Shown in pieces: positions 8,056-18,117 of a stretch of DNA of 64,000 bases. The notes under the pieces are model-generated. The model had not been told where the DNA came from, searched no databases, and worked only from the letters and a program-made list of their open reading frames with translations. The DNA is from Primula veris. Lineage: Eukaryota > Streptophyta > Magnoliopsida > Ericales > Primulaceae. The stretch's first letter is position 1, and every line of letters starts with the position of its first letter. The translations under genes and the position numbers were made by a program. The stretch is taken from the NCBI GenBank assembly GCA_963682055.1, contig OY821744.1:2609001-2673000 (forward strand), written 5' to 3'.

Positions 8056-10752
8056 ATGAATTACAACTATGGTTATGACAACAACCAATGGAATAACAAC
8101 AACAATGCGAATTCATCCAGTGGCTCAAACGATGAGCTAACTGATTATTCGGAGCACTTTGAAGTTGATGAATTGACTTGGGAAACAAGGGATGAAATGC
8201 TTGCTGATCTTGCTGATGTGGCTGGAAATTGGGGTTTCATCCTTACGATTCGTAGGTCTGGAGGGGGTGATGGGAGCAGGACACCGTATGTTGATATTGT
8301 GTGTGATAAATCGGGGGTTTACGAAAAAAAGAAACCATCTTCCGTAAAATCAGGTACAAAGAAAAAAGACTGTCCATTTTTCATTAAAGGTTACGTAGTT
8401 AATGGTGAATGGATGTGTCACGTAGAAAATGGACAACATAACCACCCACCCCCAACTTACCTCCAAGGTCAAGCACGACGTGCTCGTTTAACCCAAGATG
8501 AAAAAGAAATTGTTAAAACTTTAAGGCAAAGTAGTTTTAAAGTTGGTGCAATATTAGAGGCCATTAAAAATAGAAATCCTGACAATGTATCAAACACTAA
8601 AACGATACATAATTTTTTGGCCGGACTGAAATTTAAAGAACGAGATGGTAGAAACCCGATACAGGAACTTTTTAATTTGTTGGATAGACATCGATACACG
8701 TTCTACTATAATATGAACCCATCAACCCATTCCCTTGAGAACTTGTTTTTTGCACACCCCGATTCTATAAGGATGTTCAAAGCTTTTCCTGATGTCTTGT
8801 TAATGGATTGTACATATAGGACAAACCGTTTTAATATGTCATTTCTAGAAGTCGTAGGAATGACATCAACGAACCAAACATATTGTTTAGGTTTTGTTTT
8901 CATGAGTGACGAGACACAAGAAAGTTATATATGGGCATTGGAAAAATTTAAAGTTACATTGGAGGGGTGTATACTACCTAGGGTGTTTGTAACCGACAGG
9001 GAAATGGCCTTATCAAATGCTTTATCCGTTGTTTTTCCCGATTCTCATCATATTTTGTGCACTTTTCATATTGCAAAAAATGTTTTGAAAAACTGCCGTA
9101 AAAAGATCCCTGACGAGGAGTGGCAAACGTTTCTAGATGATTGGGGTTTATTGGTTGATTCTGAGTCGATAGAGGAGTACAATTATAACCGAACTAATTT
9201 CAATACCTCTTACAAATCGTACCCTGCTGTGATTAAGTATGTAGACAAGCTTTTAAATGATTATGCTGAAAAGTTTGTTGCATGCTATACCAACCACACA
9301 ACACATCTAGGTAACAGAACTAGCAATCGAGCCGAACAACAGCATGCTAAGCTGAAAAGATCCCTTTCCACTAATACTGGCACGCTTGAAACTGTTTGGG
9401 TAGAGGTGAATAGAATTCTAGAAAAACAGTTTGAGGATATTAAGACGAAGTTGGATAAATGCAAGTCTTATTTTCCACATTCTGAAAAAACGCCTCTATT
9501 TATAAATCTTAGGTCGTATATCACACACTATGCCTTTGATTTATTATTCCAAGAACACAGAAAATGTAGTGGCCAGGCTGATGAGAATTGTTCTTGCGGT
9601 TTTAAATTGTCTCACGGTTTACCTTGTCATCATATTATGAGTGAACATATTTTATTCGGGAAGCCTCTTCCTCTAGAATATATTCATCCATTCTGGAAAA
9701 AATTAGACGTAATTGATGATAATGGGAACACCGATGATTATGGGGTAGAGGGTGATCTAGAAGAGTTTAAAAGTGTTTATGCTAGCAAAACGAATGTTGA
9801 AAAACGGCGTATGAAAACACAACTCCGAGAGATAACCGTACCAGCCAGAACATCCGTCAGTGACCCCGAAGTGAGAGCAAATAGGGGGAGACCTAGAAAA
9901 GGCGACAAATCTAGTAAGAGGGATAAGTCGGGATGGGAGTATGTGGAGGAACAGAGTGCTGGTGCTAGTAGGGACAAGGGTAAAGGCAAGGCGGATGAAA
10001 CACCGGAGGTAAGGGTAAACCCAACTAGGAGGCCGCGAAACCAGAACCCTAAACCCACCCCCAATAGGCCAACCTTCCTGTACAGTGACCAAATATGGGT
10101 CATGTTACATAGTTACATCGAAACGGTTTATGATGTGCGTGGGGATGGTAACTGTGGGTTCCGGGTAGTTGCAAATGCGACGGGTAAACAGCATGGGGAA
10201 GATGATTGGTACGCGGTAAGATGTGAATTGTTTCAAGAGCTGCAGCAAATGAAAGGTGTTTATTATGAGCTGTTTGAGAATCTTGACTTTGAAGCTTACC
10301 GGTATGATTACATTTTATCAAGTTTAAATTTTTATCATGCTACAAATCCCGCACCTTCTGAGAAATGGATGAGATTTCCGTCGTATGGTTTTTTAATTGC
10401 TTCTCATTACAATATGCCAATTGTATTGTTGTCCTTATGGGAAAATCAAAATGGAGAGGTAAACGTGTGGAACTCTACTTTTTTACCTCTTTATACTGGT
10501 CCGCCTCAGGGAACGACATATTGGATCCCGACTGTAATGGTGTTCGTCAACAGTTGTCACTATGCTCAGGTTATTCCTAAAGAAGGGATCTTCCCAATGC
10601 CAGGAATTATAGCACGGTGGGAACAAACACGCACTGAGGCAGCTGCGCCATGGAAGGAACTTTTTCGACCAAATTTCAAATTATATATGGCGCTGGAAAA
10701 GCAATCAGGGAAGAAAAAAGCAAATGAAGAACCTATAGACCTAAGTCCATAA
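8056..10752 (+). CDS. MULE transposase (FAR1-like zinc finger, DDE, SWIM) fused to a C-terminal OTU domain
   Basis: A single-exon 898-residue protein. Residues 1-30 are Asn/Ser-rich. A WRKY/GCM1-type zinc finger follows (C83, C106, H128, H130). The MULE DDE core has D251 in LLMDCTY, D314 in VFVTDRE and the third acid probably E427 in SNRAEQQH. A SWIM finger is at C512/C514/C524/H526. After a basic, proline-rich linker (about 590-670) comes an OTU-like cysteine protease fold with the GDGNC box (D697-C700) and a C-terminal catalytic-type histidine in CHYAQV (H835). Expected role: binds the inverted ends and cuts and joins the element. OTU domains remove ubiquitin in other proteins; here the activity is only predicted. 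All catalytic positions I can name are intact. ATG 8056 is the first ATG after the TATA box in the leader-like sequence. Confidence 0.93.
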   Translation: MNYNYGYDNNQWNNNNNANSSSGSNDELTDYSEHFEVDELTWETRDEMLADLADVAGNWGFILTIRRSGGGDGSRTPYVDIVCDKSGVYEKKKPSSVKSGTKKKDCPFFIKGYVVNGEWMCHVENGQHNHPPPTYLQGQARRARLTQDEKEIVKTLRQSSFKVGAILEAIKNRNPDNVSNTKTIHNFLAGLKFKERDGRNPIQELFNLLDRHRYTFYYNMNPSTHSLENLFFAHPDSIRMFKAFPDVLLMDCTYRTNRFNMSFLEVVGMTSTNQTYCLGFVFMSDETQESYIWALEKFKVTLEGCILPRVFVTDREMALSNALSVVFPDSHHILCTFHIAKNVLKNCRKKIPDEEWQTFLDDWGLLVDSESIEEYNYNRTNFNTSYKSYPAVIKYVDKLLNDYAEKFVACYTNHTTHLGNRTSNRAEQQHAKLKRSLSTNTGTLETVWVEVNRILEKQFEDIKTKLDKCKSYFPHSEKTPLFINLRSYITHYAFDLLFQEHRKCSGQADENCSCGFKLSHGLPCHHIMSEHILFGKPLPLEYIHPFWKKLDVIDDNGNTDDYGVEGDLEEFKSVYASKTNVEKRRMKTQLREITVPARTSVSDPEVRANRGRPRKGDKSSKRDKSGWEYVEEQSAGASRDKGKGKADETPEVRVNPTRRPRNQNPKPTPNRPTFLYSDQIWVMLHSYIETVYDVRGDGNCGFRVVANATGKQHGEDDWYAVRCELFQELQQMKGVYYELFENLDFEAYRYDYILSSLNFYHATNPAPSEKWMRFPSYGFLIASHYNMPIVLLSLWENQNGEVNVWNSTFLPLYTGPPQGTTYWIPTVMVFVNSCHYAQVIPKEGIFPMPGIIARWEQTRTEAAAPWKELFRPNFKLYMALEKQSGKKKANEEPIDLSP

Positions 10753-11438
10753 TCGGTTTTTTATTTTTAATTTTATGTAAATTATTATTTTTTCCAATTT
10801 GTTGTAAATTTATATGATGTAAACAAATGTTTAATAAATTTGTTTTATGAAATTTAGTTCTATGAAATTTTGTTGTAAATTTTGTTTAATTTTGTTGTAA
10901 ATTTTGTTGTAAATTTTGTTTAATAAATTTGTTTTATGAAATTTATAAGTTTATATTCATGTTTGCATATTTGCGTTATACAAGTGTTAAATACAAACCA
11001 AAAAAACTTCACAAAAATTGACGATTTAGTTAATGATTCAATAAATATCAACTTATACACTTGACAAAAATATAACATGAACCAAAAACATAAAATTTAT
11101 CAAATCAACTTTTTTTGTGTAAATTTGTATAAATTTTGTGTTTATTTTTACAGATTGTTAGAATATTCGTAATTTATTTTATGTAAAATTTAAAAAATAA
11201 GTCATTTTGTTTTTAAATTTGAAAAAAACAAAATGTCTTATTTGAAAAAAAAATCAACTTATACACTTGAAAAAAATATCAAATTATACACTTGACAAAA
11301 ATATCAAATTTTAAATATAAGGAATTTTTATGTAAAAAAAAAATCATGTTTAATTTGAAAAAAATATTCAGTATTTTAATTTTAATTATTAGAATTTTAA
11401 TTTTAATTTTTATTTTCAAAAAATCTGTGAAATAATGC
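10753..11438. other. MULE right internal region
   Basis: Very AT-rich non-coding sequence with short direct repeats (TTTTGTTGTAAATTTTGTT; ATCAACTTATACACTTGA) between the transposase stop and the right inverted repeat. No gene seen. Confidence 0.7.
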
Positions 11439-11625
11439 AAACCGTAGATTAAATCTACGGTTTACAGTGATCCACTGTAAACCGTAGATTTAATCTACGG
11501 TTTGCATTAAATCAATACAAACCGTAGATTAAATCTACGGTTTACAGTGGATCACTGTAAACCGTAGATTTAATCTACGGTTTCAGCGTTTTTAAAGAAA
11601 AAATGTAGTGTAATAAGTGCACCTC
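11439..11625 (-). repeat. MULE right terminal inverted repeat with four palindromes
   Basis: The mirror image of 2214-2400: four 25-bp palindromes at 11439, 11479, 11519 and 11559 (40-bp period), and a terminal 42 bp ending GCACCTC. The distance from the outermost palindrome to the element end is 42 bp at both ends. Confidence 0.92.
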
Positions 11626-11701
11626 ATTGGCGATTTATCGCAAATTCTTCTTCTCCACTGATCGCTAGGGAAAATCTGATAGCAGATGATTAGTTAAAAA
11701 T

Positions 11702-12441
11702 GTGGCGTCTTTATACAGTCAGAATAATATGAATCCAGTATGATACTCATACTTTGGAAAACAAAGTCGTAGTTTCGAAGTCAAACTCGTTGTTCTGAAA
11801 TCAAACTCGTACTTCTGAAGTACGAGACTCGAATTTTCTGGATTTCGTGATGCTATCTCGTTACTTTTATTAACGAGTATGTTTTTTAAATTACGTCTCT
11901 ATCTTCAGATTTGAAAACACTTTTCCATTTACATATTTCCTATTTACTGATATTTGACAACACTTTTTTTGATCAATAGTGTCGGATCATTATTTTCTGT
12001 AAAGACATAAGTTGACTTATATACTATAAGAGCGAAAAAGAAAACATACTAACACACACCTTGGTAATCCGTTGTTAGATTGTTTGTGTGTTTCTGGCAA
12101 TTAGCTAGATAAGTTGGTTTATCTTAAAACCGCTATACTACAATGCAAAATAATACTAAAAAAGAAGAAAATGTTTTAAAATGGAGCAAATAAATTCTTA
12201 AGCAATTCAGAAGCAAAAATAAAATAAGTTTGAGCTCAAATAATGACCAGTAAAATCTTTACAATATATATAATTTGTGTGTCTCGCTGCGAAATGCAGT
12301 AAATAACAAAAAAAATCAACATTTTCAGAAGTACGATGTTGATTTCAGAATAACGAGTTTGACTTCGAAATTACGATTTTATTTTTCAAGATACGAATTT
12401 CAGACTGAATTCAGATTATGCTGAATGTACAACGATGTCAC
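11702..12441. mobile_element. Non-autonomous inverted-repeat element in the BAHD copy 2 upstream region
   Basis: The left part (11702-11830, starting GTGGCGTC) and the reverse complement of the right part (12325-12441) match over more than 100 bp, including TTTCGAAGTCAAACTCGTT, CTGAAATCAA and TCGTACTTCTGAA. Between them is about 500 bp without coding potential. GTTAAAAAT on the left and GTTAAAATT near the right end may be a decayed 9-bp target duplication, so it may be a MULE-derived MITE. Block B has the same element (54355-55712), so it predates the duplication. It ends about 270 bp before the BAHD start and may have supplied promoter sequence. Confidence 0.65.
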
Positions 12442-12638
12442 CTGGTTAAAATTGGACACAAAAATAATCTATTAGAGTGACAAACAAAGACCAGGGTCTT
12501 TCTTTGACTTGTACTGAGTGTTCCCCAACACCTATAGTTACTTCCCAGAGACTTCCATTGAGTGCCCCTCAAGATTTCTATGTTTTTTGTTGAACAAAAG
12601 AATAAACAGAAAAAGTAAAATAATTTCTCAATTTTTTC

Positions 12639-12646
12639 TATATAAA
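12639..12646 (+). promoter_or_regulatory. TATA box of BAHD copy 2
   Basis: TATATAAA lies 66-73 bp upstream of ATG 12712. The same motif and leader occur at 55906-55913 before copy 3. Confidence 0.6.
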
Positions 12647-12711
12647 CCATACAATCAAGAACACATCTCAGTCACAACCCTACTATATACAAAGGAAAAT
12701 ATCAAAGAAAA

Positions 12712-14016
12712 ATGGAGGTAAAAATTGTTACTACGGAAGTAATTAAGCCATCTTCCCCAACAATCAAAACATATAATCTCTCATTTCTTGACCAGCAATA
12801 TTATGGTGCCATTTACCTTAAACTGTTTCTCTTCTACCAAAATACATCCGGTATTGCCACTGAAGAGACGATTTCTGAAAAAGTACGATGTCTAAAAACA
12901 TCACTTTCTGAAACCCTCACTGATTACTACCCACTGGCCGGAAAAACTAAAGATAAATATTCAGTATTCACCGGTGAAAATGATGGCGTAGAGTTTATAG
13001 AAGCTCGGGTTGATGGTACTCTCTCAGAGTATCTTGTAAAACCCGATGTTAATTTCTTTTTAGCAAAACTTGTTTCGGAGGACTGTTTAGAGTCTTTGAC
13101 ACGACCTTTGCTAATCATTCAAGCTAGCTTTTTCGCTTGTGGTGGATTAGCTATCGGAATAAACATTTGCCACAGAGTCGCAGATGCCTCAACTTTTACA
13201 CGTTTTATAAATGCCTGGGCTGGCACAGCGATTAGAGAATATAATATAGCCAAGAAACCTGATTTTAACGGGTCTCTTGTTTTTCCCCCATCTGACCAAT
13301 TTGCAGGTGCGGAAGTATTCCAAGACTTAGTTTCAGAGCCTAATGTTGTCACAAGAAGATTCGTCTTTTCTTCATCAAATATTATTAGTTTCCAAAAGAA
13401 AGCCACAAAACTTGGTACTATCACACCTTCGCGAGTGCAAACAATTTCCACATTTTTATGGAGAATTGGCATGAAAATGTCGACATCAAAAAATTGTGGT
13501 TACGGAGTTCCGTCTGGGCTAATGATGCCCTTAAATTTAAGAAGTATTTTGTCCTCTCCAATAAGTGATCTATCGTTTGGAAACCTGTTTGACATCTTTA
13601 CGGTGCATACGCAAGGTGGAAACGTAGAGATATCGGATTTGACTAATCTTATAAGGGAAAAGATGGGCGAGTTGCGAGAAAAATTTCAGAATAAAATTCA
13701 GCAAGGGGAAACAAATCTTGTAGTCTGTTTGAAAAGTTTTACTGAGAAAATGGAATTCGTATTAAAACAAGATGCGTATAACTTCGTGATTACGAGTTGG
13801 TGTAAGTTTCCTATCTATGATGCAGATTTTGGATGGGGAAAACCAACTTGGATAGCTAATTACAGTCGTTGGCGGAACGGTACGGTGCTAATGGATACAA
13901 GTGATGGAACTGGGATTGAAGCTTGGGTTACTTTAAGTGAAGATGATATGGTTTTGTTTGCTGATGATGAGGAGTTGTTGGCATATGCAACTCTAGATCC
14001 AAATATTGATTGCTAG
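12712..14016 (+). CDS. BAHD acyltransferase copy 2 (complete)
   Basis: A single-exon 434-residue protein, the usual length for BAHD enzymes. The catalytic motif HxxxD is present as HRVAD (H154-D158) and DFGWG is at 372-376. The N-terminus MEVKIVTTEVIKPSSPT is typical of the vinorine-synthase-like group. Reaction: transfer of an acyl group from acyl-CoA to an alcohol or amine acceptor in the cytosol; substrate not inferable. ATG 12712 is the first ATG after a TATA box and is conserved in copy 3. Copies 1 and 3 are nearly identical, so this is a young family. Its neighbour RLP-A belongs to the same duplicated block but has no evident functional link. Confidence 0.95.
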   Translation: MEVKIVTTEVIKPSSPTIKTYNLSFLDQQYYGAIYLKLFLFYQNTSGIATEETISEKVRCLKTSLSETLTDYYPLAGKTKDKYSVFTGENDGVEFIEARVDGTLSEYLVKPDVNFFLAKLVSEDCLESLTRPLLIIQASFFACGGLAIGINICHRVADASTFTRFINAWAGTAIREYNIAKKPDFNGSLVFPPSDQFAGAEVFQDLVSEPNVVTRRFVFSSSNIISFQKKATKLGTITPSRVQTISTFLWRIGMKMSTSKNCGYGVPSGLMMPLNLRSILSSPISDLSFGNLFDIFTVHTQGGNVEISDLTNLIREKMGELREKFQNKIQQGETNLVVCLKSFTEKMEFVLKQDAYNFVITSWCKFPIYDADFGWGKPTWIANYSRWRNGTVLMDTSDGTGIEAWVTLSEDDMVLFADDEELLAYATLDPNIDC

Positions 14017-14257
14017 TGCTCCTCTTTTTCTTCTTTTTCTTTTTTTTCTTTTTTGCTTGCTTTAAAAAATAAGAAGGCCAATAAATTGTAATTGTTGTAC
14101 TTTATTTCAGAGACAAAGTAAGATTGATCGTTTGAGTACCAACTTATGATTAACGACCCGACGCCGCGGACTGAAAATAGAAGTATATAAACAGACTGAA
14201 AATAGAAGTATATAAACTATAAAGTGCATATTGAGCAAAGACTAATACATACTTCTT
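14017..14257. other. 3' flank of BAHD copy 2
   Basis: The CT-rich tail after the stop is shared by all three BAHD copies. Copy 1 diverges from copies 2 and 3 near TTGTTGTAC, exactly where its solo LTR starts. A short duplicated GACTGAAAATAGAAGTATAT motif lies at about 14170-14218. Blocks A and B part company at about 14160. Confidence 0.6.
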
Positions 14258-14525
14258 CTCGGCCTGACATTTTGTGGCCCAGCAATTCCTAGTAACCATC
14301 TTGGCCACCCGACGAAAGAGCATGAGAAATCCAAATATCAAACCGAATGGAACTCCCTATCCATAACCAAACAAAACGATTCTCCAAGTAAATCCGCTAG
14401 AAAAAATTGTGAGGATAAGTCGATTGGCAGATAAGTCGATTGTTGCGAGAGTTGTGAGGATACGCTCGATTTCAACCTCGAAGCCATTCCACACTACTGC
14501 AATAGAGTTTTGATACAACTTAAAT
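14258..14525 (-). pseudogene. RLP C-terminal fragment
   Basis: On the minus strand this matches the C-terminal end of RLP-A (18128-18293: the membrane segment and the basic tail), then jumps over about 380 bp to match 18670-18760 (the LRR/island junction with ATIDLSANNF-type sequence). The frame is broken by small indels. It is a third RLP locus reduced to a rearranged relic, absent from block B. Confidence 0.85.
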
Positions 14526-14571
14526 TGCAAACCAAATCAATCATTACACAAATCAGATAAAAAAAAAAAAA

Positions 14572-14955
14572 AAATCAGCTAAGATTTATCAACTACCAAC
14601 CAAGATTTACCGTTCAAACACAACCCACAAACAAATTAACAAAAACCCTAAGCAAAAGTAATACGTATTCATTAACTACGACCAAGAATGTTCTAAAAAT
14701 CACAGGATGAAATTCCATTACAACCCAAAAGCTAACAAAAAAATGCTAGGGAAATTAAGATCCAATACGACTAAATTTTGTCGTCTACTCAAAACCCCGA
14801 TTCAAAAGCACCTAAACAAAAATAAATCAACCCAACTCAATATAACTAAAAACTGCAAACTAAATAAAGCCATTAAACAAATCAGCTAAGATTCATCAAC
14901 TACCAATCAAGATTTACCCTTTAAACAAAACCCACAAACAATTTAACAAAAAACC
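14572..14955. repeat. Direct repeat of about 75 bp, two copies
   Basis: AATCAGCTAAGATT(T/C)ATCAA and the following CTACCAA and CCCACAAACAA motifs occur at about 14575-14650 and again at 14878-14955. The region looks like intron sequence downstream of the DeSI-like exon read on the minus strand. Confidence 0.65.
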
Positions 14956-15025
14956 AACAAAAAATCATAATTGGAATACATCAAACAAAATCACAAATTT
15001 CAAAAAGATTGAATATTTTTCTCAC

Positions 15026-15152
15026 CTTCGATACCCGAATGGAAAATACCGAGACCGAACCAAGATGTGTAGTGATTAGCAGGTGTGAGATCATAAACAT
15101 TCAATGTAACAAGGGTTTGATTATCCAAATTACAAACATTATTTTCCCCCAT
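15026..15152 (-). pseudogene. Orphan first exon of a DeSI-like (PPPDE) protease gene
   Basis: On the minus strand, an ATG at 15152 opens MGENNVCNL followed by VTLNVYDLTPANHY, WFGLGIFHSGIE, the signature start of PPPDE/DeSI-type isopeptidases, including the catalytic-type histidine in FHSGIE. The exon ends in a good donor (GAAG|GTGAGA). No second exon is found before the RLP fragment at 14525, so only the 5' part of the gene is here, with some promoter (TATATATA tract at about 15205-15225). It lies in sequence present in block A and absent from block B. Confidence 0.75.
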
Positions 15153-15199
15153 TTTCCACAAATAATTGCAATTTTCTTCACACAAAAAAAATTGCAATT

Positions 15200-16940
15200 A
15201 TTATGTATATATATATATTATATATTTATGTATACATTTATGAGATCGGGTTCTTCTCTTTCTCTCTCTATATGTATATATTTATGTGTATATATTTTAA
15301 AGCGTATGAGAAAGAAAAAATCTCTTTTGAGAAAAGATGAAAGAACTGTTTATATTCTGTTTTGTTTTTTTGAATATTTTTTTGGTTTGGTTTTATTTAT
15401 TTATTTATTTTAATCCATTTTTGGGTTTATTGGTAATGAATATTCTTTTATCAGAAAATAATTAAGACACCTTTTTTTTGGGGTCAAAATATGTTTTCTT
15501 ACTAGAGTGTTATAATTAACACAAATTAATAAGGTATCATTACACTATGATATCAAAAAGTTTCAAACAAATAAAGTATATAAAATAATTACTAAAAATC
15601 TAACATATGAGATTATGTATCATTTTTTTATGAATTTAAATAAGATAAATAATGACTAAAAGTTGTTTAAAAAAAAGTTTAGGGATTAGATTCATGCTTC
15701 TTGAAAATTTAGTTTGACTTTAAAACGGAATTATTAAATTATTTTTTGAATTTTAAGCTACTATTTATTTAAATTTCAAATTAATTTTTTTTATAAAAAT
15801 AGGTGAAACTACTATAAGTCTCCTGTCTCCTTCCGGCGCCTAAAATGCACACTTATTACAAATGGAGACGAAGAGCGGTGGCCGGGGGTCGAGGAAACCT
15901 AAGTGCAGACTATCGGAGCCGACGGTATTTCATAATTTAGAAAATTATAATTTTTTCAAAATTTGACCATTTATTTTCATTAAACACGTTAAAAACGATG
16001 ATTCTACCCCCACTCATTTTTTGTATTTCATTTAGTTTAATAGTTATTGTGAATTTTGGCACCCAGCATTAATGATTCCTGATTTCGTTCATGCGGCTAC
16101 GCTGCTGATATATTAAGCATTCATCATCCGTCGTTGCGCCTCTACTAGCCGAACCAGCACCGTTCTGTAACAAACTCATAGATATAACTCGCAATAGAAA
16201 AGCAGTTGAATAAGTGAAGATGCATATAAAGTTATATACAACACACAACCGATTTGCGATAATGCAGTTTACAATGCATTAGACTTACAATCATTACATT
16301 CTTCCATGCTCCGCAGTCTGCGACCACGCAGACAGGTTTCGTGCTGATTTCTAGTCCCGGTCGAACATTGCAATCCCAACGTCACTCCTTCTGTGACCCG
16401 TGGCCGGGTTTTGTACTAGCAGACTAGACCCGGTCGAACACTGCAATCCCGGCTTCTCCCTTTTGACGCACTGCATGTCACATGCATTGCATTGCATTGC
16501 ATTGTGCTGTCGGCTGTTATACCAAATGTAACAACCTCGTAGGTAGAACTCACACTAGAAAACCGATTAACTAAATGAGTGTGCCGATATGAAAATAATA
16601 CAGTTTACATTACACTACCATTAGGATCATTACATCTTCCCCCAACTGCGTTAAACATGCCACTGGCCTAATGAGCGTTCTTCCCCCGACTACCTTAAAC
16701 ATGCTATAAGTATAGTTTTATATTATATATATTATACTTATTTATTTGTTATTACTACATGTGATAAACTATTAAATTTTCCTGAACAATACTAAGCAAA
16801 AGAAAGAAAGTTGTTACATATATATTTCATTAGGCTGGTTTTCGTCATGATTGAATCTTTGATAATACCATCACTATTATGGTCGTTATTTACACAATAA
16901 TTAGATCGGTTGATTAAACTAGTTTTAGTAACTGGTATGA
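15200..16940. other. Block A-specific filler
   Basis: Low-complexity A/T sequence to about 15820, then a more GC-rich stretch (15820-16700) with two related blocks: TAACAAACTCATAGATATAA at about 16169 and TAACAACCTCGTAGGTAGAA at about 16530. It also has CCCGGTCGAACA(T/C)TGCAATCCC twice and a GCATT pentanucleotide run at 16485-16505. It looks like decayed retrotransposon LTR or leader sequence, but I cannot name the family. No gene seen. Homology with block B resumes at about 16941. Confidence 0.5.
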
Positions 16941-18117
16941 CATTCAAGTGAAGAAATCTAGATATAATGACACTGGAGTGCTTATAAAGCGCACAATTAT
17001 TTTGAGTTCATATATTGCTAAAGTTTCGCGATATCATCTTCTCTAAAAGTTAAAGTGAAAATATAAATGTTGATGTTTTTAGCATTGGTATGCTAATAGA
17101 AAGAAAGCTGCAAACATTTATAAGCCGGATTAGCTTGGCCTCAACCCTCATATGCCTAACATAGTTATAGAATTTATGGGAAAATGCGATGTTACTTTCA
17201 TACTTTGGTGACGATTTAAAAAACTGCATGAACCTAAAAAAAATGAATCTGCCTATGGGTAGTCTAATGAATGTTACTGGAGAAAAGATGCCTGCTAAAA
17301 GATCGAATGAATCAAAAGGAATATACCCTTTCGTTTTCTATTCTTTGGATACCCTCATCTGACTAAAAGTTCAGAGATATATTGGTGTTTGGAAAACTAT
17401 CTTGCGCCATGACCAGAACAAGAAAATAACACATGACTTGCATCATTGCGATAAATAGTATTCATAACAAACATAAACACAAAAAATATCGTAAATAGCT
17501 TAACTAAAGTTTACTTGCAAGATTGCTAACAAATCAGTAATATTCCAAAACTCCAGTCATCAAAATATAAAGAAGTTACAGCATATTGTACATCGCCTTC
17601 ATTGATGTCGCGTGACTCGAGTTCATACAAAACTAAGTTCACACGTTATTTTCGATACATAATATATGTGTACATTTGCCTCTATTTTTTCATTTCTGGT
17701 GGCTTATTTCCTCCATCAGTAGTCACTAGCCAGCGTTGCAGGGACAAAAATTCTTTATTTTGGCATTCATCATGGCTTATCTACCTGAACAAAGAGCCGT
17801 GAAAAATGTGAATTTTAATTAAAAAATTCGAAATTATGTTTTATCCTGTAATCTTCATAAAATGTCCAAAAGGCAAATGATAGGAAACACACAAGCAGAC
17901 TTAAATTACCAACATAATTTGATGTTTTAGCAGCTAATCAAGATATATACATTTAATATGCATGCCGTATTTCCAATGTAAAATAGTTCGTTTAATTGTC
18001 ACCGACTAACCATGTCAATTGTCCAACAGACTAAACAAATGTACAAAAAGTTATTATTTAGCAAAGATCAAAGCATAACTTTTGAGTTATGGAATAAGTA
18101 CAATCAATTTAATTAAC
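16941..18117. other. RLP-A 3' flank, conserved in block B
   Basis: Closely matches 57540-58725 in block B. Small open frames here (for example at 17602) are shared only because of the duplication and have no recognisable domain. Probably 3' UTR and intergenic sequence of the RLP genes. Confidence 0.6.

Larger units (their letters stand above)
2214..11625 (+). mobile_element. Mutator-like element (MULE) with PMD gene and OTU-type transposase
   Basis: The element is 9412 bp, begins GAGGTGC and ends GCACCTC, and is flanked by perfect 9-bp target duplications ATTGGCGAT (2205-2213 and 11626-11634), the size typical of Mutator elements. The paralogous block B shows the unoccupied site (ATTGGTGAT within 54282-54292), which confirms both ends. 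The inverted ends are about 187 bp long. Cargo in order: low-complexity repeats, a four-exon plant-mobile-domain gene (4360-6708), an interstitial telomere-like tract, a palindrome-rich promoter and an 898-residue transposase gene (8056-10752), both on +. Both reading frames are open, so the element may be autonomous. Insertion happened in block A only. Confidence 0.93.

Noticed and set aside
17602..17802. A 66-codon frame conserved at 58210-58410
   Set aside because: Conserved only because blocks A and B are recent duplicates; it starts with TTG, has no recognisable domain and lies in the 3' flank of the RLP genes.
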